DNA of 64,000 bases from Nitrobacter sp963807355 (GTDB taxonomy: Bacteria; Pseudomonadota; Alphaproteobacteria; Rhizobiales; Xanthobacteraceae), in the NCBI GenBank assembly GCA_963807355.1, contig CAWEBX010000033.1, forward strand, positions 61,837 to 125,836, given 5' to 3'. Of the stretch, positions 1 through 9,463 are shown in pieces. The notes under the pieces were generated by a model. It had not been told where the DNA came from and ran no database searches. It saw nothing but the letters and a program-made list of their open reading frames with translations. How positions within the stretch are numbered: position 1 is the first letter of the stretch; the number at the start of each line of letters is the position of its first letter. The translations under genes and the position numbers were made by a program.

Positions 1-200
1 CCGAAAAATTCGAAGGGCTCGATGAGGATCCGGAAACGCGCAAGCTGATCGCAGCGACGGTCGCGGCGGGTCAGGTCCAGAAGCTCGCCAAGCGCGGCGT
101 CGATACGTTCCACTTCTACACCATGAACCGCGCCGACCTGGTGTTCGCGATTTGCCATCTGCTCGGCATCCGGCCCGATGCTGCCCAGAAGGCAGCGTGA
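1..200 (+). CDS. metF: Methylenetetrahydrofolate reductase, C-terminal end (partial)
   Basis: The window opens inside a frame that ends in TGA at 198-200. The last 65 codons include VDTFHFYTMNRADLVFAIC, the conserved C-terminal strand-helix of MetF (5,10-methylene-THF reductase), which ends close to the stop in this family. MetF supplies 5-methyl-THF, the methyl donor for MetH, whose gene follows about 70 bp downstream on the same strand, so the two probably form a methionine-synthesis operon. The 5' part lies outside the window. Confidence 0.85.
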   Translation, partial: EKFEGLDEDPETRKLIAATVAAGQVQKLAKRGVDTFHFYTMNRADLVFAICHLLGIRPDAAQKAA

Positions 201-269
201 TCCCATCTTCCGTCCAAAGACGTGGATGTCCGCGATAAGCGCGGGCATAACGATCACAGGATAACAAGC

Positions 270-3200
270 GTGACAAAAAGTTCGAATCCCACTGCCGAGA
301 AACTCCGGAACCTTGCGCGCGAGCGCATTCTGGTGCTCGACGGCGCCATGGGCACCATGATCCAGGCGCGAGGGTTCGATGAAGCCGCGTTTCGTGGCGA
401 GCGATTCAAGGATTTTCACCGCGACGTGCGGGGTAACAACGATCTCCTCATCCTCACCCAACCGCAAGCGATCGAGGACATTCACGCGCAGTATCTGCGC
501 GCCGGCGCCGACCTCGTCGCCACCAACACGTTTTCATCGACCTCGATCGCGCAGGCCGACTATGACATGTCGGATCTCGTCTACGAACTCAACCGCGAGG
601 GCGCGAAGCTCGCGCGCGCCGCCGCCGCCCGTGTCAGCGGCGAGGATGGCAAGCCGCGTTTTGTCGTCGGCGCTATCGGCCCAACCAATCGCACCGCGTC
701 GATCTCACCAGACGTCGCCAATCCTGGCTACCGGGCGGTCACCTTCGACGACCTGCGCAAGGCCTATGGCGAACAGATCAACGGCCTGCTCGACGGCGGC
801 GCCGATCTGCTGCTGGTTGAAACCATCTTCGACACGCTGAACGCCAAGGCGGCGCTTTACGCCGTCGCCGAAATCGGCGAGGAGCGCGGCATCGAGATTC
901 CGGTGATGGTCTCCGGCACCATCACCGACAAGTCCGGGCGCTTGCTTTCGGGCCAATTGCCCGAAGCGTTCTGGCACTCGGTACGGCACGCCAATCCGCT
1001 CACCGTCGGTTTCAATTGCGCACTCGGCGCGGAAGACCTGCGCGCGCATGTCGCCGAGATCGGACGCGTCGCCGACACGCTGGTTTGCGCCTATCCGAAC
1101 GCGGGCCTGCCCAACGAGTTCGGCGAGTACGACGAGAGCCCGGACTACATGGCGCGGCTGATCGGCGAGTTCGCGCAGGCCGGCCTCGTCAACATCGTCG
1201 GCGGCTGCTGCGGCACCACGCCGGATCATATCGCGGCCATCGCGGCCGCGGTCGCCCCGCACAAGCCGCGCGTGGTGCCAGTCGTTGCGCCGCGGCTGCG
1301 GCTGTCGGGGCTGGAGCCGTTCTCGCTGACCTCCGACATCCCCTTCGTCAACGTCGGCGAGCGCACCAACGTCACCGGCTCGGCCAAATTCCGTAACCTG
1401 ATCAAGGCCGGCGATTACACCGCTGCGCTCGATGTGGCGCGCAACCAGGTCGAGAACGGTGCCCAGATCATCGACGTCAACATGGACGAAGGCCTGCTGG
1501 ATTCGGAAGCGGCGATGGTCACCTTCCTCAACCTGATCGCGTCCGAACCCGACATCGCCCGCGTGCCGGTGATGGTCGATTCCTCCAAGTTCTCGGTGAT
1601 CGAGGCCGGCCTGAAGTGCATCCAGGGCAAGCCGGTGGTGAATTCGATCTCGCTGAAAGAAGGCGAGGAGAAGTTTCTGCACGAGGCGCGGATTGCGCGA
1701 CGCCACGGCGCGGCTGTGGTGGTGATGGCGTTCGACGAGACCGGGCAGGCCGACACCTGCCAGCGCAAAATGGAAATCTGCAAGCGCGCCTATGACATTC
1801 TGACCGAGAAGGTCGGCTTCCCGCCCGAAGACATCATTTTCGATCCGAACATCTTCGCCGTCGCGACGGGTCTGGAGGAGCACAACAACTACGGCGTCGA
1901 TTTCATCGAGGCAACGCGCTGGATCCGCCAAAACCTGCCGCACGCGCATATCTCAGGCGGCGTCTCCAACCTGTCGTTCTCGTTCCGCGGTAATGAGCCG
2001 GTGCGCGAGGCCATGCACTCGGTGTTCCTGTATCACGCCATCAAGGCCGGCATGGATATGGGCATCGTTAATGCCGGGCAGATGATCATCTACGACGACA
2101 TCGACCCCGAGCTGCGACAGACCTGCGAAGACGTGATTCTGAACCGCGATCCCGGAGCATCGGAACGGCTGCTGCAACTGGCGGAGAAATTCCGCGGCGC
2201 TGGCAAGGAAGTGAAGGAGAAGGATCTCTCCTGGCGCGAATGGCCGGTGGAGAAGCGGCTAAGCCACGCGCTGGTCAACGGCATCACCGAATATATCGAG
2301 GAAGACACCGAAGCCGCGCGCTTGACGGTCGAGCGCCCGCTCAACGTGATCGAAGGGCCGCTGATGGCCGGTATGAACGTGGTCGGCGACCTGTTCGGCG
2401 ACGGCAAGATGTTCCTGCCGCAGGTGGTGAAGTCGGCGCGGGTGATGAAGCAGGCGGTCGCCTATCTGATGCCGTTCATGGAGGAGGAGAAGGCACGCAA
2501 TCAGGCCGCCGGCATCGAGGGCGCGGGCAGCACCTCCGCCGGCAAGATCTTGCTCGCCACCGTCAAGGGCGACGTCCACGATATCGGGAAGAACATCGTC
2601 GGCATCGTGCTTCAGTGCAACAACTACGAGGTGATCGACCTCGGCGTGATGGTGCCGGCCGCCAAGATCATCGAGACGGCAAAGGCCGAGAAGGCCGATA
2701 TCGTCGGCCTCTCCGGCCTGATCACGCCGTCGCTGGACGAGATGGGCTATTTCGCGGCGGAGCTTGAGCGTCAGGGTCTCAACCTGCCGCTCTTGATCGG
2801 CGGTGCGACCACCAGCCGCGTCCATACCGCCGTGAAGATCGACCCTAACTATCGCAACGGCCCGGTGATCCATGTCAACGACGCCAGCCGCGCCGTCGGC
2901 GTCGTTGCCTCGCTGATGTCGCCGGAGCGGCGGGAGGCCTACGCGGCCGGAGTGCGCGCCGAATACGCCAAGATTTCCGCGGCGCATTTCCGCGCCCAGC
3001 AGGACAAGAAACGGCTGCCGCTCGCGGCCGCCCGCGCCAACGCAGTGCCGATTGACTGGAGCAGCTACCGCCCGGTCAAGCCGACCTTCCTCGGAACCAA
3101 AGCCTTCACTGACTATCCGCTGGAAGAATTAGTAGAGGTGATCGACTGGACGCCGTTCTTCCAGGTGTGGGAACTGGCCGGGCGCTTTCCAGCGATCCTC

Positions 3201-4142
3201 GACGACAAGGTGGTCGGCGAGACCGCGCGCGCCCTTTATGACGACGCACGCAAGATGCTGGACCGCATCGTCAAAGAAAAGTGGTTCAAGGCCTCCAGCG
3301 TGATCGGCTTTTGGCCCGCCAACCGTGTCGGCGACGATATCGCGGTCTACAGCGACGAGAGCCGCACCACGCAGATCGCGACCTATCACACCCTGCGCCA
3401 GCAACTCGAAAAACGCGAGGGCCGTCATAACGCCGCGCTGGCGGACTTCATCGCGCCGAAGGAGACCGGCATCGCCGACTATATCGGCGGCTTCGCCGTC
3501 ACCGCAGGCCTAGGCGAGGACGAAATCGCAGCTCGCTTCAAGAACGCCAATGACGACTACTCGTCCATTCTGGTGAAGGCGCTGGCCGACCGCCTCGCGG
3601 AAGCCTTCGCCGAACGGATGCATCAGCGAGTGCGAACGGAATTCTGGGGCTACGCGCCGGATGAGGCGCTGACCAACGATCAGCTCATCCGGGAGGAATA
3701 TGTCGGCATCCGCCCCGCGCCCGGCTATCCGGCGCAGCCCGACCATACAGAGAAGGCCACGCTGTTCCGCCTGCTGGATGCGACACGCGCGACCGGCGTC
3801 GAGCTGACCGAGAGCTTTGCGATGTGGCCCGGCTCCTCGGTCTCCGGTCTCTATTACAGCCATCCCGAAAGCCAATATTTCGGCGTCGGCAAGATCGAGC
3901 GCGATCAGGTCGAGGACTATGCCGCGCGCAAGGGGATGGAGGTCGCCGAGATCGAGCGCTGGCTGGCCTCGATCCTCAACTACATTCCCGGCCAGGATGT
4001 TTCGGGCCAGTCCGGAAAGCCCACCGCGACGCCGGTCCCCGCGCCCGCCAACGACGCCTCCGCCGACGTCGCCGGTCATCCGCCGGGCTGCCAATGCGCG
4101 GTGCATCTGAAATTGCGCAAGACCGCTGCGCGGGCGGGCTGA
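270..4142 (+). CDS. metH: Cobalamin-dependent methionine synthase
   Basis: It transfers the methyl group of 5-methyl-THF to homocysteine through cobalamin in the cytoplasm. All four modules are visible in order: a homocysteine-binding domain (LVLDGAMGTMIQ near the start; zinc ligands around VGFNCALG and GGCCGTTPDH), a pterin-binding domain (PFVNVGERTNVTGS), the B12 cap and B12-binding domain with the cobalt-ligand motif GDVHDIGKN, and the SAM-dependent reactivation domain near the C terminus. The GTG at 270, nine bases after an AGG, fits family N termini better than the in-frame GTG at 222. At about 1,290 residues it is slightly longer than the usual 1,230, with a tail rich in Pro, Ala and Cys. 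The frame is unbroken over 3.9 kb. No riboswitch is apparent upstream; the gene probably relies on the metF transcript. Confidence 0.96.
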   Translation: MTKSSNPTAEKLRNLARERILVLDGAMGTMIQARGFDEAAFRGERFKDFHRDVRGNNDLLILTQPQAIEDIHAQYLRAGADLVATNTFSSTSIAQADYDMSDLVYELNREGAKLARAAAARVSGEDGKPRFVVGAIGPTNRTASISPDVANPGYRAVTFDDLRKAYGEQINGLLDGGADLLLVETIFDTLNAKAALYAVAEIGEERGIEIPVMVSGTITDKSGRLLSGQLPEAFWHSVRHANPLTVGFNCALGAEDLRAHVAEIGRVADTLVCAYPNAGLPNEFGEYDESPDYMARLIGEFAQAGLVNIVGGCCGTTPDHIAAIAAAVAPHKPRVVPVVAPRLRLSGLEPFSLTSDIPFVNVGERTNVTGSAKFRNLIKAGDYTAALDVARNQVENGAQIIDVNMDEGLLDSEAAMVTFLNLIASEPDIARVPVMVDSSKFSVIEAGLKCIQGKPVVNSISLKEGEEKFLHEARIARRHGAAVVVMAFDETGQADTCQRKMEICKRAYDILTEKVGFPPEDIIFDPNIFAVATGLEEHNNYGVDFIEATRWIRQNLPHAHISGGVSNLSFSFRGNEPVREAMHSVFLYHAIKAGMDMGIVNAGQMIIYDDIDPELRQTCEDVILNRDPGASERLLQLAEKFRGAGKEVKEKDLSWREWPVEKRLSHALVNGITEYIEEDTEAARLTVERPLNVIEGPLMAGMNVVGDLFGDGKMFLPQVVKSARVMKQAVAYLMPFMEEEKARNQAAGIEGAGSTSAGKILLATVKGDVHDIGKNIVGIVLQCNNYEVIDLGVMVPAAKIIETAKAEKADIVGLSGLITPSLDEMGYFAAELERQGLNLPLLIGGATTSRVHTAVKIDPNYRNGPVIHVNDASRAVGVVASLMSPERREAYAAGVRAEYAKISAAHFRAQQDKKRLPLAAARANAVPIDWSSYRPVKPTFLGTKAFTDYPLEELVEVIDWTPFFQVWELAGRFPAILDDKVVGETARALYDDARKMLDRIVKEKWFKASSVIGFWPANRVGDDIAVYSDESRTTQIATYHTLRQQLEKREGRHNAALADFIAPKETGIADYIGGFAVTAGLGEDEIAARFKNANDDYSSILVKALADRLAEAFAERMHQRVRTEFWGYAPDEALTNDQLIREEYVGIRPAPGYPAQPDHTEKATLFRLLDATRATGVELTESFAMWPGSSVSGLYYSHPESQYFGVGKIERDQVEDYAARKGMEVAEIERWLASILNYIPGQDVSGQSGKPTATPVPAPANDASADVAGHPPGCQCAVHLKLRKTAARAG

Positions 4143-4144
4143 CC

Positions 4145-4370
4145 GTGGACACATCCGCGATCGCCACCGCACTGCTGGATTCATCCGCGGACGCGATCAT
4201 TGCCACCGATCGCAACGGCACGATCACGTTCTGGAGCCCAGGGGCGGTCAGGATTTTCGGCCATAGCACCAGCGAGGCAATCGGCCAGTCGCTCGACCTC
4301 ATCATTCCGGAAAACCAGCGCGCCCGGCTCGGCGAAAGTCTGAACGACCGACTCCTGCCGCGAGCGCGGC
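4145..4370 (+). pseudogene. Truncated PAS-domain sensor protein
   Basis: A GTG two bases after the metH stop opens a frame reading as a PAS domain start: ALLDSSADAIIATDRNGTI, then FWSPGAVRIFGHSTSEAIG and SLDLIIPENQRARLGE. The similarity ends after roughly 65 residues, around 4345-4370. The frame then runs antisense through glpK as meaningless sequence. A complete PAS fold needs about 100 residues and normally continues with a downstream strand pair. This is therefore a 5' remnant whose remainder was lost next to the glpK 3' end. No function is expected. Confidence 0.7.
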
Positions 4371-4402
4371 CGGCATGCTTGCATCCCCGACATACGGCAA
4401 AC

Positions 4403-5905
4403 CTATTCCTCGTCGCTCGCCAGCACGCCACGCACTGCCGCCGCCCAACCCTTGAGCTTTCGCGTCCGCGTCGCGGCGCTCATCGCTGGCCTGAAGCGGC
4501 GCTCGAGCCGCCAGTTGTCGGCGAATCTCGACGGCTCCGGATAAACGCCTGCGGAGAGCCCCGCGAGGTACGCCGCGCCCAGCGCGGTGGTCTCCTGAAT
4601 GACCGGCCGATCGACCGGTGCCTCGAGCAGGTCCGCAAGGCGCTGCATGGTCCAGCTAGATGCCGTCATGCCGCCGTCGACACGGAGCACGGTGTGCGCG
4701 GCGTCGGCGCCCGGCCAATCGGCGCGCATTGCGTCCCAAAGATCAAACGTCTGGTAGCAGACGCTTTCCAGCGCCGCATGAGCGAGTTCCGCCGGCCCGG
4801 TGTTGCGGGTCAGTCCGAACAGCGCGCCGCGCACATTCGGATTCCAGTATGGCGCTCCCATGCCGACGAAAGCCGGCACAAGATACACGGATTGGGTGGG
4901 GTCGGACTGGTCGGCCAGCGGCCCCGTCTCCGAAGCTTGCTTGATGAGACCAAGGCCATCCCGCAGCCACTGCACCGCGGAGCCTGCGACGAAGATCGAG
5001 CCCTCCAGCGCGTAGGTGCGTTGGCCGTTCAGCTGATAGGCGATCGTTGTGAGCAGCTTGTCGTTCGATGCGACCGGCGTCGTGCCGGTGTTGAGCAGCG
5101 CAAAACAGCCGGTGCCATAGGTCGACTTGATCATTCCGGGAGCAAAACACGCCTGACCCACCACCGCGGCCTGCTGGTCGCCGGCGATGCCCCGGATCGA
5201 GATCGGCGCGCCAAACAGCTCGGGGGCGCTGTCGCCGAAATGCACGGACGAATCCTTCACCTCCGGCAGCATCACGCGCGGTACCTGGAGCATATCCAGG
5301 AGTTCGTCGTCCCATTGCCCGGTGTGAATGTTGAACAGCAGCGTGCGCGACGCATTGGTGGCGTCGGTCGCGTGCACCTTACCGCCGGTCAGCCGCCACA
5401 AGAGATAACAATCCACGGTACCGAACATTAGCTCTCCGCGCATCGCTCGCGCACGCGCGCCGGGCACCGAATCGAGGATCCAGCCGACCTTGGTTCCGGA
5501 AAAATAGGGATCGACGATCAGGCCGGTTTTCGCCGATATCGCGAGCTCATGGCCATCGGCCTTCAGCCGCGCGCAAATATCCGCCGTGCGCCGGTCCTGC
5601 CACACGATGGCGCGATGCACCGCCTTTCCGGTGGCGCGATCCCAGACCACCGTGGTTTCCCGCTGGTTGGTGATGCCGATGGCGGCGATGTCCTTCGGCG
5701 TGACGTCCGCTTTCTTCATCGCCTGCCGGCAGGTCGCAACGGTCGAAGTCCAGATGTCTTCCGGCTCGTGCTCGACCCAGCCCGACGCTGGAAAGTGCTG
5801 CGGGAATTCCTGCTGCGCGATCGCGGCGATGGAGATGTCAGCGCGAAACACGATGGCGCGCGACGATGTGGTGCCCTGATCGATGGCGAGAATGTGAGTT
5901 TCCAT
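4403..5905 (-). CDS. glpK: Glycerol kinase
   Basis: FGGY-family kinase that phosphorylates glycerol to sn-glycerol 3-phosphate using ATP. The start at 5905 gives METHILAIDQGTTSSRAIVF, the canonical N-terminal phosphate-binding strand; the frame stays open upstream but that stretch shows no family similarity. Other signatures include ITNQRETTVVWDR, the FGGY pattern around YGTGCFALLNTG, and DGGMTASSWTMQRLADLLE near the C terminus. Length is 500 residues, normal for GlpK. No glp transporter or dehydrogenase lies beside it, so it appears monocistronic. It converges with the PAS remnant downstream of metH. Confidence 0.95.
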   Translation of the reverse strand: METHILAIDQGTTSSRAIVFRADISIAAIAQQEFPQHFPASGWVEHEPEDIWTSTVATCRQAMKKADVTPKDIAAIGITNQRETTVVWDRATGKAVHRAIVWQDRRTADICARLKADGHELAISAKTGLIVDPYFSGTKVGWILDSVPGARARAMRGELMFGTVDCYLLWRLTGGKVHATDATNASRTLLFNIHTGQWDDELLDMLQVPRVMLPEVKDSSVHFGDSAPELFGAPISIRGIAGDQQAAVVGQACFAPGMIKSTYGTGCFALLNTGTTPVASNDKLLTTIAYQLNGQRTYALEGSIFVAGSAVQWLRDGLGLIKQASETGPLADQSDPTQSVYLVPAFVGMGAPYWNPNVRGALFGLTRNTGPAELAHAALESVCYQTFDLWDAMRADWPGADAAHTVLRVDGGMTASSWTMQRLADLLEAPVDRPVIQETTALGAAYLAGLSAGVYPEPSRFADNWRLERRFRPAMSAATRTRKLKGWAAAVRGVLASDEE

Positions 5906-6149
5906 GAATTTCTTCTCAAACTTGTGGGCTTGCTCCCGGCTGCGCCAAACAAGCGGAGGGTCGAGGCAAGCGGATTGCCTGACCAAGGTCAAGTTTGTGC
6001 CTTCGTTTTGATTCACGCTTTCCCCCGACGAAAGGATAAGATGCCGGCACGGCTTCCATCCGACCGTCCGTCCCACCGGGCAGAAGTGCCCGACCGAAAG
6101 CAAATTACACTCGTTGGTCCATGACTATTCAGCAACCGAAAGACCCTAG

Positions 6150-6533
6150 ATGATACTGGCAAAGATGATTCTGGCCGGCTCCTTGTTCGCGATCGTCGGT
6201 GCAACGGCCTCCGCTCAAGCAACGCCTCCGACCCAGCAGACGCCATCGGCGGAGACCCGGAAGGGTCTGGTGACGGTCGTCAACCGGCTCAACGGCACGA
6301 TTGCGATCCGGGAGGAGCAGGACGACAAGGGTAAGGAGGGAGATAAAGAGAATAAGGCCAAGGAAAAAGAGAAGGATAAGGCTGACGTCGAGGACGCGGC
6401 CACGCAGTTCAAGATCGACCACAAGCTGTCGGAGTTGGTGCATGCCGGCGACAAGGTGAAGTTTTCCGTCAGGGACGGCGGCGATCCCAAAACGAGTACC
6501 GAAAAGACCATCACCAAAATCGAGGTGGATTAG
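6150..6533 (+). CDS. Small secreted lysine-rich protein, CusF-like fold possible
   Basis: 127 residues with a clear signal peptide (MILAKMILAGSLFAIVGATASA, cleavage after ASA). A beta-like segment (VTVVNRLNGTIAIREE) is followed by a highly charged Lys/Glu/Asp linker and a second beta region (FKIDHKLSELVHAGDKVKFSVRDG ending ITKIEVD). The pattern of an exported short domain with 'L..GDKVKFSV' recalls periplasmic CusF-type OB-fold copper proteins, but the Met/Trp copper ligands are absent. Treat it as an exported protein of unknown function. Confidence 0.65.
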   Translation: MILAKMILAGSLFAIVGATASAQATPPTQQTPSAETRKGLVTVVNRLNGTIAIREEQDDKGKEGDKENKAKEKEKDKADVEDAATQFKIDHKLSELVHAGDKVKFSVRDGGDPKTSTEKTITKIEVD

Positions 6534-6550
6534 CGGGGAGCAGATTGCCC

Positions 6551-6605
6551 TTCGAGCATGATCCCGAAAAGTGGAAACCGGTTTCGGACAAAATCATGCT
6601 CAATC
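6551..6605. repeat. Dispersed palindromic repeat (Bradyrhizobium type)
   Basis: Perfect 9-bp arms gagcatgat (6554-6562) and atcatgctc (6593-6601) flank a core containing aaaccggtttcgg. This layout recurs between genes in Bradyrhizobium-like genomes. Related partial copies are at about 7894-7925 and 9371-9446 in this window. Confidence 0.7.
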
Positions 6606-6669
6606 GAAAGAATGCAATGCGGAATCCATGCACTCGTGTTGATTCCGCGCTTTGGGTGCGCAGAGAAGC

Positions 6670-7857
6670 TTACGGGAGCACCTCGAACAGGCCTGCCGCG
6701 CCCATGCCGCCGCCAACGCACATGGTAACCACGGCGTACCTGGCCTTGCGGCGGCGCCCTTCGATCAGAGCATGGCCGGCCAGCCGCGCGCCCGACATGC
6801 CATAGGGATGGCCGACCGCGATCGCGCCGCCGTCGACGTTGAGTTTCTCCGGATCGATGCCGAGCTTGTCGCGGCAATAGATCACCTGCACCGCGAATGC
6901 CTCGTTCAACTCCCAGAGATCAATGTCTTCCACCGTGAGGCCGTGACGCTTGAGCAGGCGCGGCACCGCGAACACCGGGCCGATGCCCATTTCATCGGGC
7001 TCGCAGCCCGCGGCGACGAAGCCGCGGAAGATGCCGAGCGGCCTCAGGCCGCGCCTCGACGCCTCCTTGTCGCTCATGATCACAGTAGCGCTGGCGCCAT
7101 CCGATAACTGGCTGGCGTTGCCGGCTGTGATAGTGAAGCCTTCGCCACGGACCGGCTTAAGCCCGGCGAGACCTTCAGCGGTCGTATCAGGACGCGGACC
7201 TTCGTCCTGCGACAGCGTCACGTCCTTGAACGTGACCTCCTTGGTCTGCTTGTCGACGATCGCCATTCTTGTGGAGATCGGCGCCAGCTCGTCCTTGAAT
7301 TTGCCGACCTGTTGCGCGGCCGCCGTGCGGCGCTGGCTTTCCAGCGCGTATTCATCCTGCACCTGGCGCGAGATGCCGTAGCGCTTCGCCACCACTTCTG
7401 CGGTGTCGATCATGGGCATGTAGACTTCGCCTTTGATCTCGAGGAGCGCGGGATCTTCCGCGTGGAAGGCGTTGGCGTGTTCGTTCTGCACCAGACTGAT
7501 CGATTCGCCGCCGCCGCCGACCGCGATTCCAACGCCGTCGAACAGGACCGAGCGCGCGGCGAGAGCGATCGCCTGAAGGCCCGAGGCGCATTGGCGGTCG
7601 ATGGTGGTGCCGGCCACGTGCACGGGGAGCCCGGCACGAAGCAGCGCCTTGCGGGCGATGTTGCCGCCTGTGGTGCCCTGCTGCATGGCGACACCCATCA
7701 CCACGTCCTCGATCTCCATGGGATCAACTTTGGCGCGAGTAACGGCTTCTCCGATGGCATGGCCGAGCAGGGTCGCTCCTTCAGTGGCGTTGAGAGCGCC
7801 CCTATAGGCCTTGCCGATCGGCGTGCGGGCGGTGGAGACGATCACGGCTTCGGTCAT
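6670..7857 (-). CDS. Acetyl-CoA acetyltransferase family thiolase
   Basis: Degradative/biosynthetic thiolase acting on acyl-CoA thioesters (beta-ketoacyl-CoA cleavage, or condensation of two acetyl-CoA). The start MTEAVIVSTARTPIGKAYRG at 7857 is preceded by a strong AGGAGG; the longer in-frame start at 7908 is unlikely. The nucleophilic Cys sits in TIDRQCASGLQAI, the catalytic His in AVGHPYGMSGAR, and the second active-site Cys in TMCVGGGMGAAGLFE. At 395 residues the length is typical. It stands alone between non-metabolic genes, so the exact pathway (fatty-acid oxidation or polyhydroxyalkanoate) cannot be assigned. Confidence 0.92.
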   Translation of the reverse strand: MTEAVIVSTARTPIGKAYRGALNATEGATLLGHAIGEAVTRAKVDPMEIEDVVMGVAMQQGTTGGNIARKALLRAGLPVHVAGTTIDRQCASGLQAIALAARSVLFDGVGIAVGGGGESISLVQNEHANAFHAEDPALLEIKGEVYMPMIDTAEVVAKRYGISRQVQDEYALESQRRTAAAQQVGKFKDELAPISTRMAIVDKQTKEVTFKDVTLSQDEGPRPDTTAEGLAGLKPVRGEGFTITAGNASQLSDGASATVIMSDKEASRRGLRPLGIFRGFVAAGCEPDEMGIGPVFAVPRLLKRHGLTVEDIDLWELNEAFAVQVIYCRDKLGIDPEKLNVDGGAIAVGHPYGMSGARLAGHALIEGRRRKARYAVVTMCVGGGMGAAGLFEVLP

Positions 7858-7968
7858 CGGCGACCTCCTGACAAAATTTGGGTCATTTTGATCTCTCGTT
7901 TTCTTCAACGCGAACCAGAATCCATCCTCAGATCAATCCCGGGGACATTCTGCGTTCGGAGACTCCCG

Positions 7969-9165
7969 TCAGAACGCCCCCGCCAGATCCCGCGCACCCG
8001 GCTTCGCGCTGTTGCTGTCCATCCGGGCGTCGGTGACCGCGAGCAGCTTCGCCACCGTGTCGTGACGGATCGCCACCGGATTGCGTTCGTAGCCATGACG
8101 CTGGAAAAAATTCGCTGTCGGGACGCGTTCGCGCATTGCCGGCGGCATCGTCACCATGTCGAGGCCGGTGCCGTCACCGGTGAGATTCATCATCTCCAGT
8201 TCGGCGGCGGTCAGCGGACGAGCATAGCCCTTGTTGCGTGCGAAAATGATCGAGGTCAGGAGCTTGTGGGTCTGCAACAGCGGACCGACATCGATATCCA
8301 GCACCAGCGCATGGATCGCCCAGCCTTTCGGCGTATCGGCAAGCTTCTCGTGCGCGCTCCAGGTATCGGGTACCGAGTGTGCGTAGGCTACCATCCGCTT
8401 GATCGCCGCAATCTTGCGCTCCATCGCGGCGCGCTGTGGTCCTGACAACCGTGCCGTTTTCTCTCCAAGCGCGCGCAGGATATCATCGCCTTGCTCGGCG
8501 AGAAGTTCGACGCTGTTGGTGGTGAGCAACTGGTTATAGCCAACCGCGGTGGAGATGGCGCGGGATCCCGGTCGGGACGTGCTGAGACCCGATTGCATGT
8601 CGTGATTGCCGTTGCCGCCGGTCTCGAACGAATAGACCCGAACCGCCTGCTCTTTCGTCAGGCCGTAGGCTTGCGCGACCCTCGCATAAGCGCGCTTGAA
8701 ATCGATTTCGGTTCTGGGCCGCTGCGGCGCGAACTGGAACTGCTCCGCCGCAGCCTTCAGGAAATCGGCGACAACGGGAATGTGTTTGCGCTGCCGCGGC
8801 GAACGCTCCTCTTCCGGCTCCGGGTTGATCGGGCGGTGCGGTCCCTCGTAGAGCGGAGGCCGGGCCAGCACGTAGTCGTCGAGCGTGACAGGCTGGTGGC
8901 TGCGTCGCTTGGCACTACGAATACGCCTCTTGTCGGCAATCGCGTTCCAGTAGGCGCCCGCCTCCTGCTCGAAAGCAGCGCGGGCCTCCTGATACGCGTT
9001 CAGCTTGCGGCGGTAATCCGCAATTGCGGCCGGGGCCGCGGCCTGCGCCATCGCGTCGGCTGGCGTCGCGGGAGCGGCCGCGCCCTCGGAAACGTCAACG
9101 AGCGGCGCAAGCAGCAGTGCGCCCACGACGATTTGGTGACAACGACGAATCACTCGGCTCCGCAT
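7969..9165 (-). CDS. Exported protein with lysozyme-like (transglycosylase-type) domain
   Basis: 398 residues. The N-terminal hydrophobic signal (IVVGALLLAPLVDVSEGAAA) indicates export. An Ala-rich coiled segment follows, then a basic linker (RRIRSAKRRSH), and then the likely catalytic region: VYSFETGGNGNHD gives a Glu followed by a Gly-rich loop, and AVGYNQLLTTNSVELLAE resembles the second motif of lytic transglycosylases. The assignment to the lysozyme superfamily is by motif only. It is divergent and could instead be a non-enzymatic cell-wall protein. Confidence 0.6.
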   Translation of the reverse strand: MRSRVIRRCHQIVVGALLLAPLVDVSEGAAAPATPADAMAQAAAPAAIADYRRKLNAYQEARAAFEQEAGAYWNAIADKRRIRSAKRRSHQPVTLDDYVLARPPLYEGPHRPINPEPEEERSPRQRKHIPVVADFLKAAAEQFQFAPQRPRTEIDFKRAYARVAQAYGLTKEQAVRVYSFETGGNGNHDMQSGLSTSRPGSRAISTAVGYNQLLTTNSVELLAEQGDDILRALGEKTARLSGPQRAAMERKIAAIKRMVAYAHSVPDTWSAHEKLADTPKGWAIHALVLDIDVGPLLQTHKLLTSIIFARNKGYARPLTAAELEMMNLTGDGTGLDMVTMPPAMRERVPTANFFQRHGYERNPVAIRHDTVAKLLAVTDARMDSNSAKPGARDLAGAF

Positions 9166-9370
9166 CGCACCTGTGTAGCAAGCCCTCGACAGATGTCAGC
9201 CGCCAATCATCCCCGCCGCCGCCGGAACGCTCTCAAGGGCTTGGAGAGCGGAACATCGTTGCGGTCACGGTTGTGGAACCGGGCGCGCTCCGATAGCTTC
9301 CGCGCACTCAATCCTGCCCTTAAGAGTCCGAATTCACTGCGTTGAATCAAGCTCTGCTATATTCTTCAAC

Positions 9371-9446
9371 CGAACATGATCTTGTCCGAAAACCGGATTT
9401 GACGCGTTTTCTTCACGCGAACCGGATTCCACTTCGCTCGAAAACG
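9371..9446. repeat. Dispersed palindromic repeat, second copy
   Basis: This stretch just upstream of maf contains aacatgatcttgtccgaaaaccgg and cgcgaaccggattcca elements related to the repeat at 6551-6605. Its arms are less symmetric. The 298 bases between the upstream gene and maf hold nothing else recognisable. Confidence 0.5.
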
Positions 9447-9463
9447 CTATAGACACGAAACGC

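Noticed and set aside
1..270. SAM or SAH riboswitch before metH
   Set aside because: The metF-metH gap is about 70 bp and shows no conserved riboswitch core.
705..1949. 414-residue open frame antisense to metH
   Set aside because: It mirrors the coding pattern of metH, has no family similarity or ribosome site, and is expected in GC-rich DNA.
4371..5431. Long plus-strand frame continuing the PAS start through glpK
   Set aside because: After about 4370 it is antisense of glpK with Arg/Ala-rich low-information sequence.
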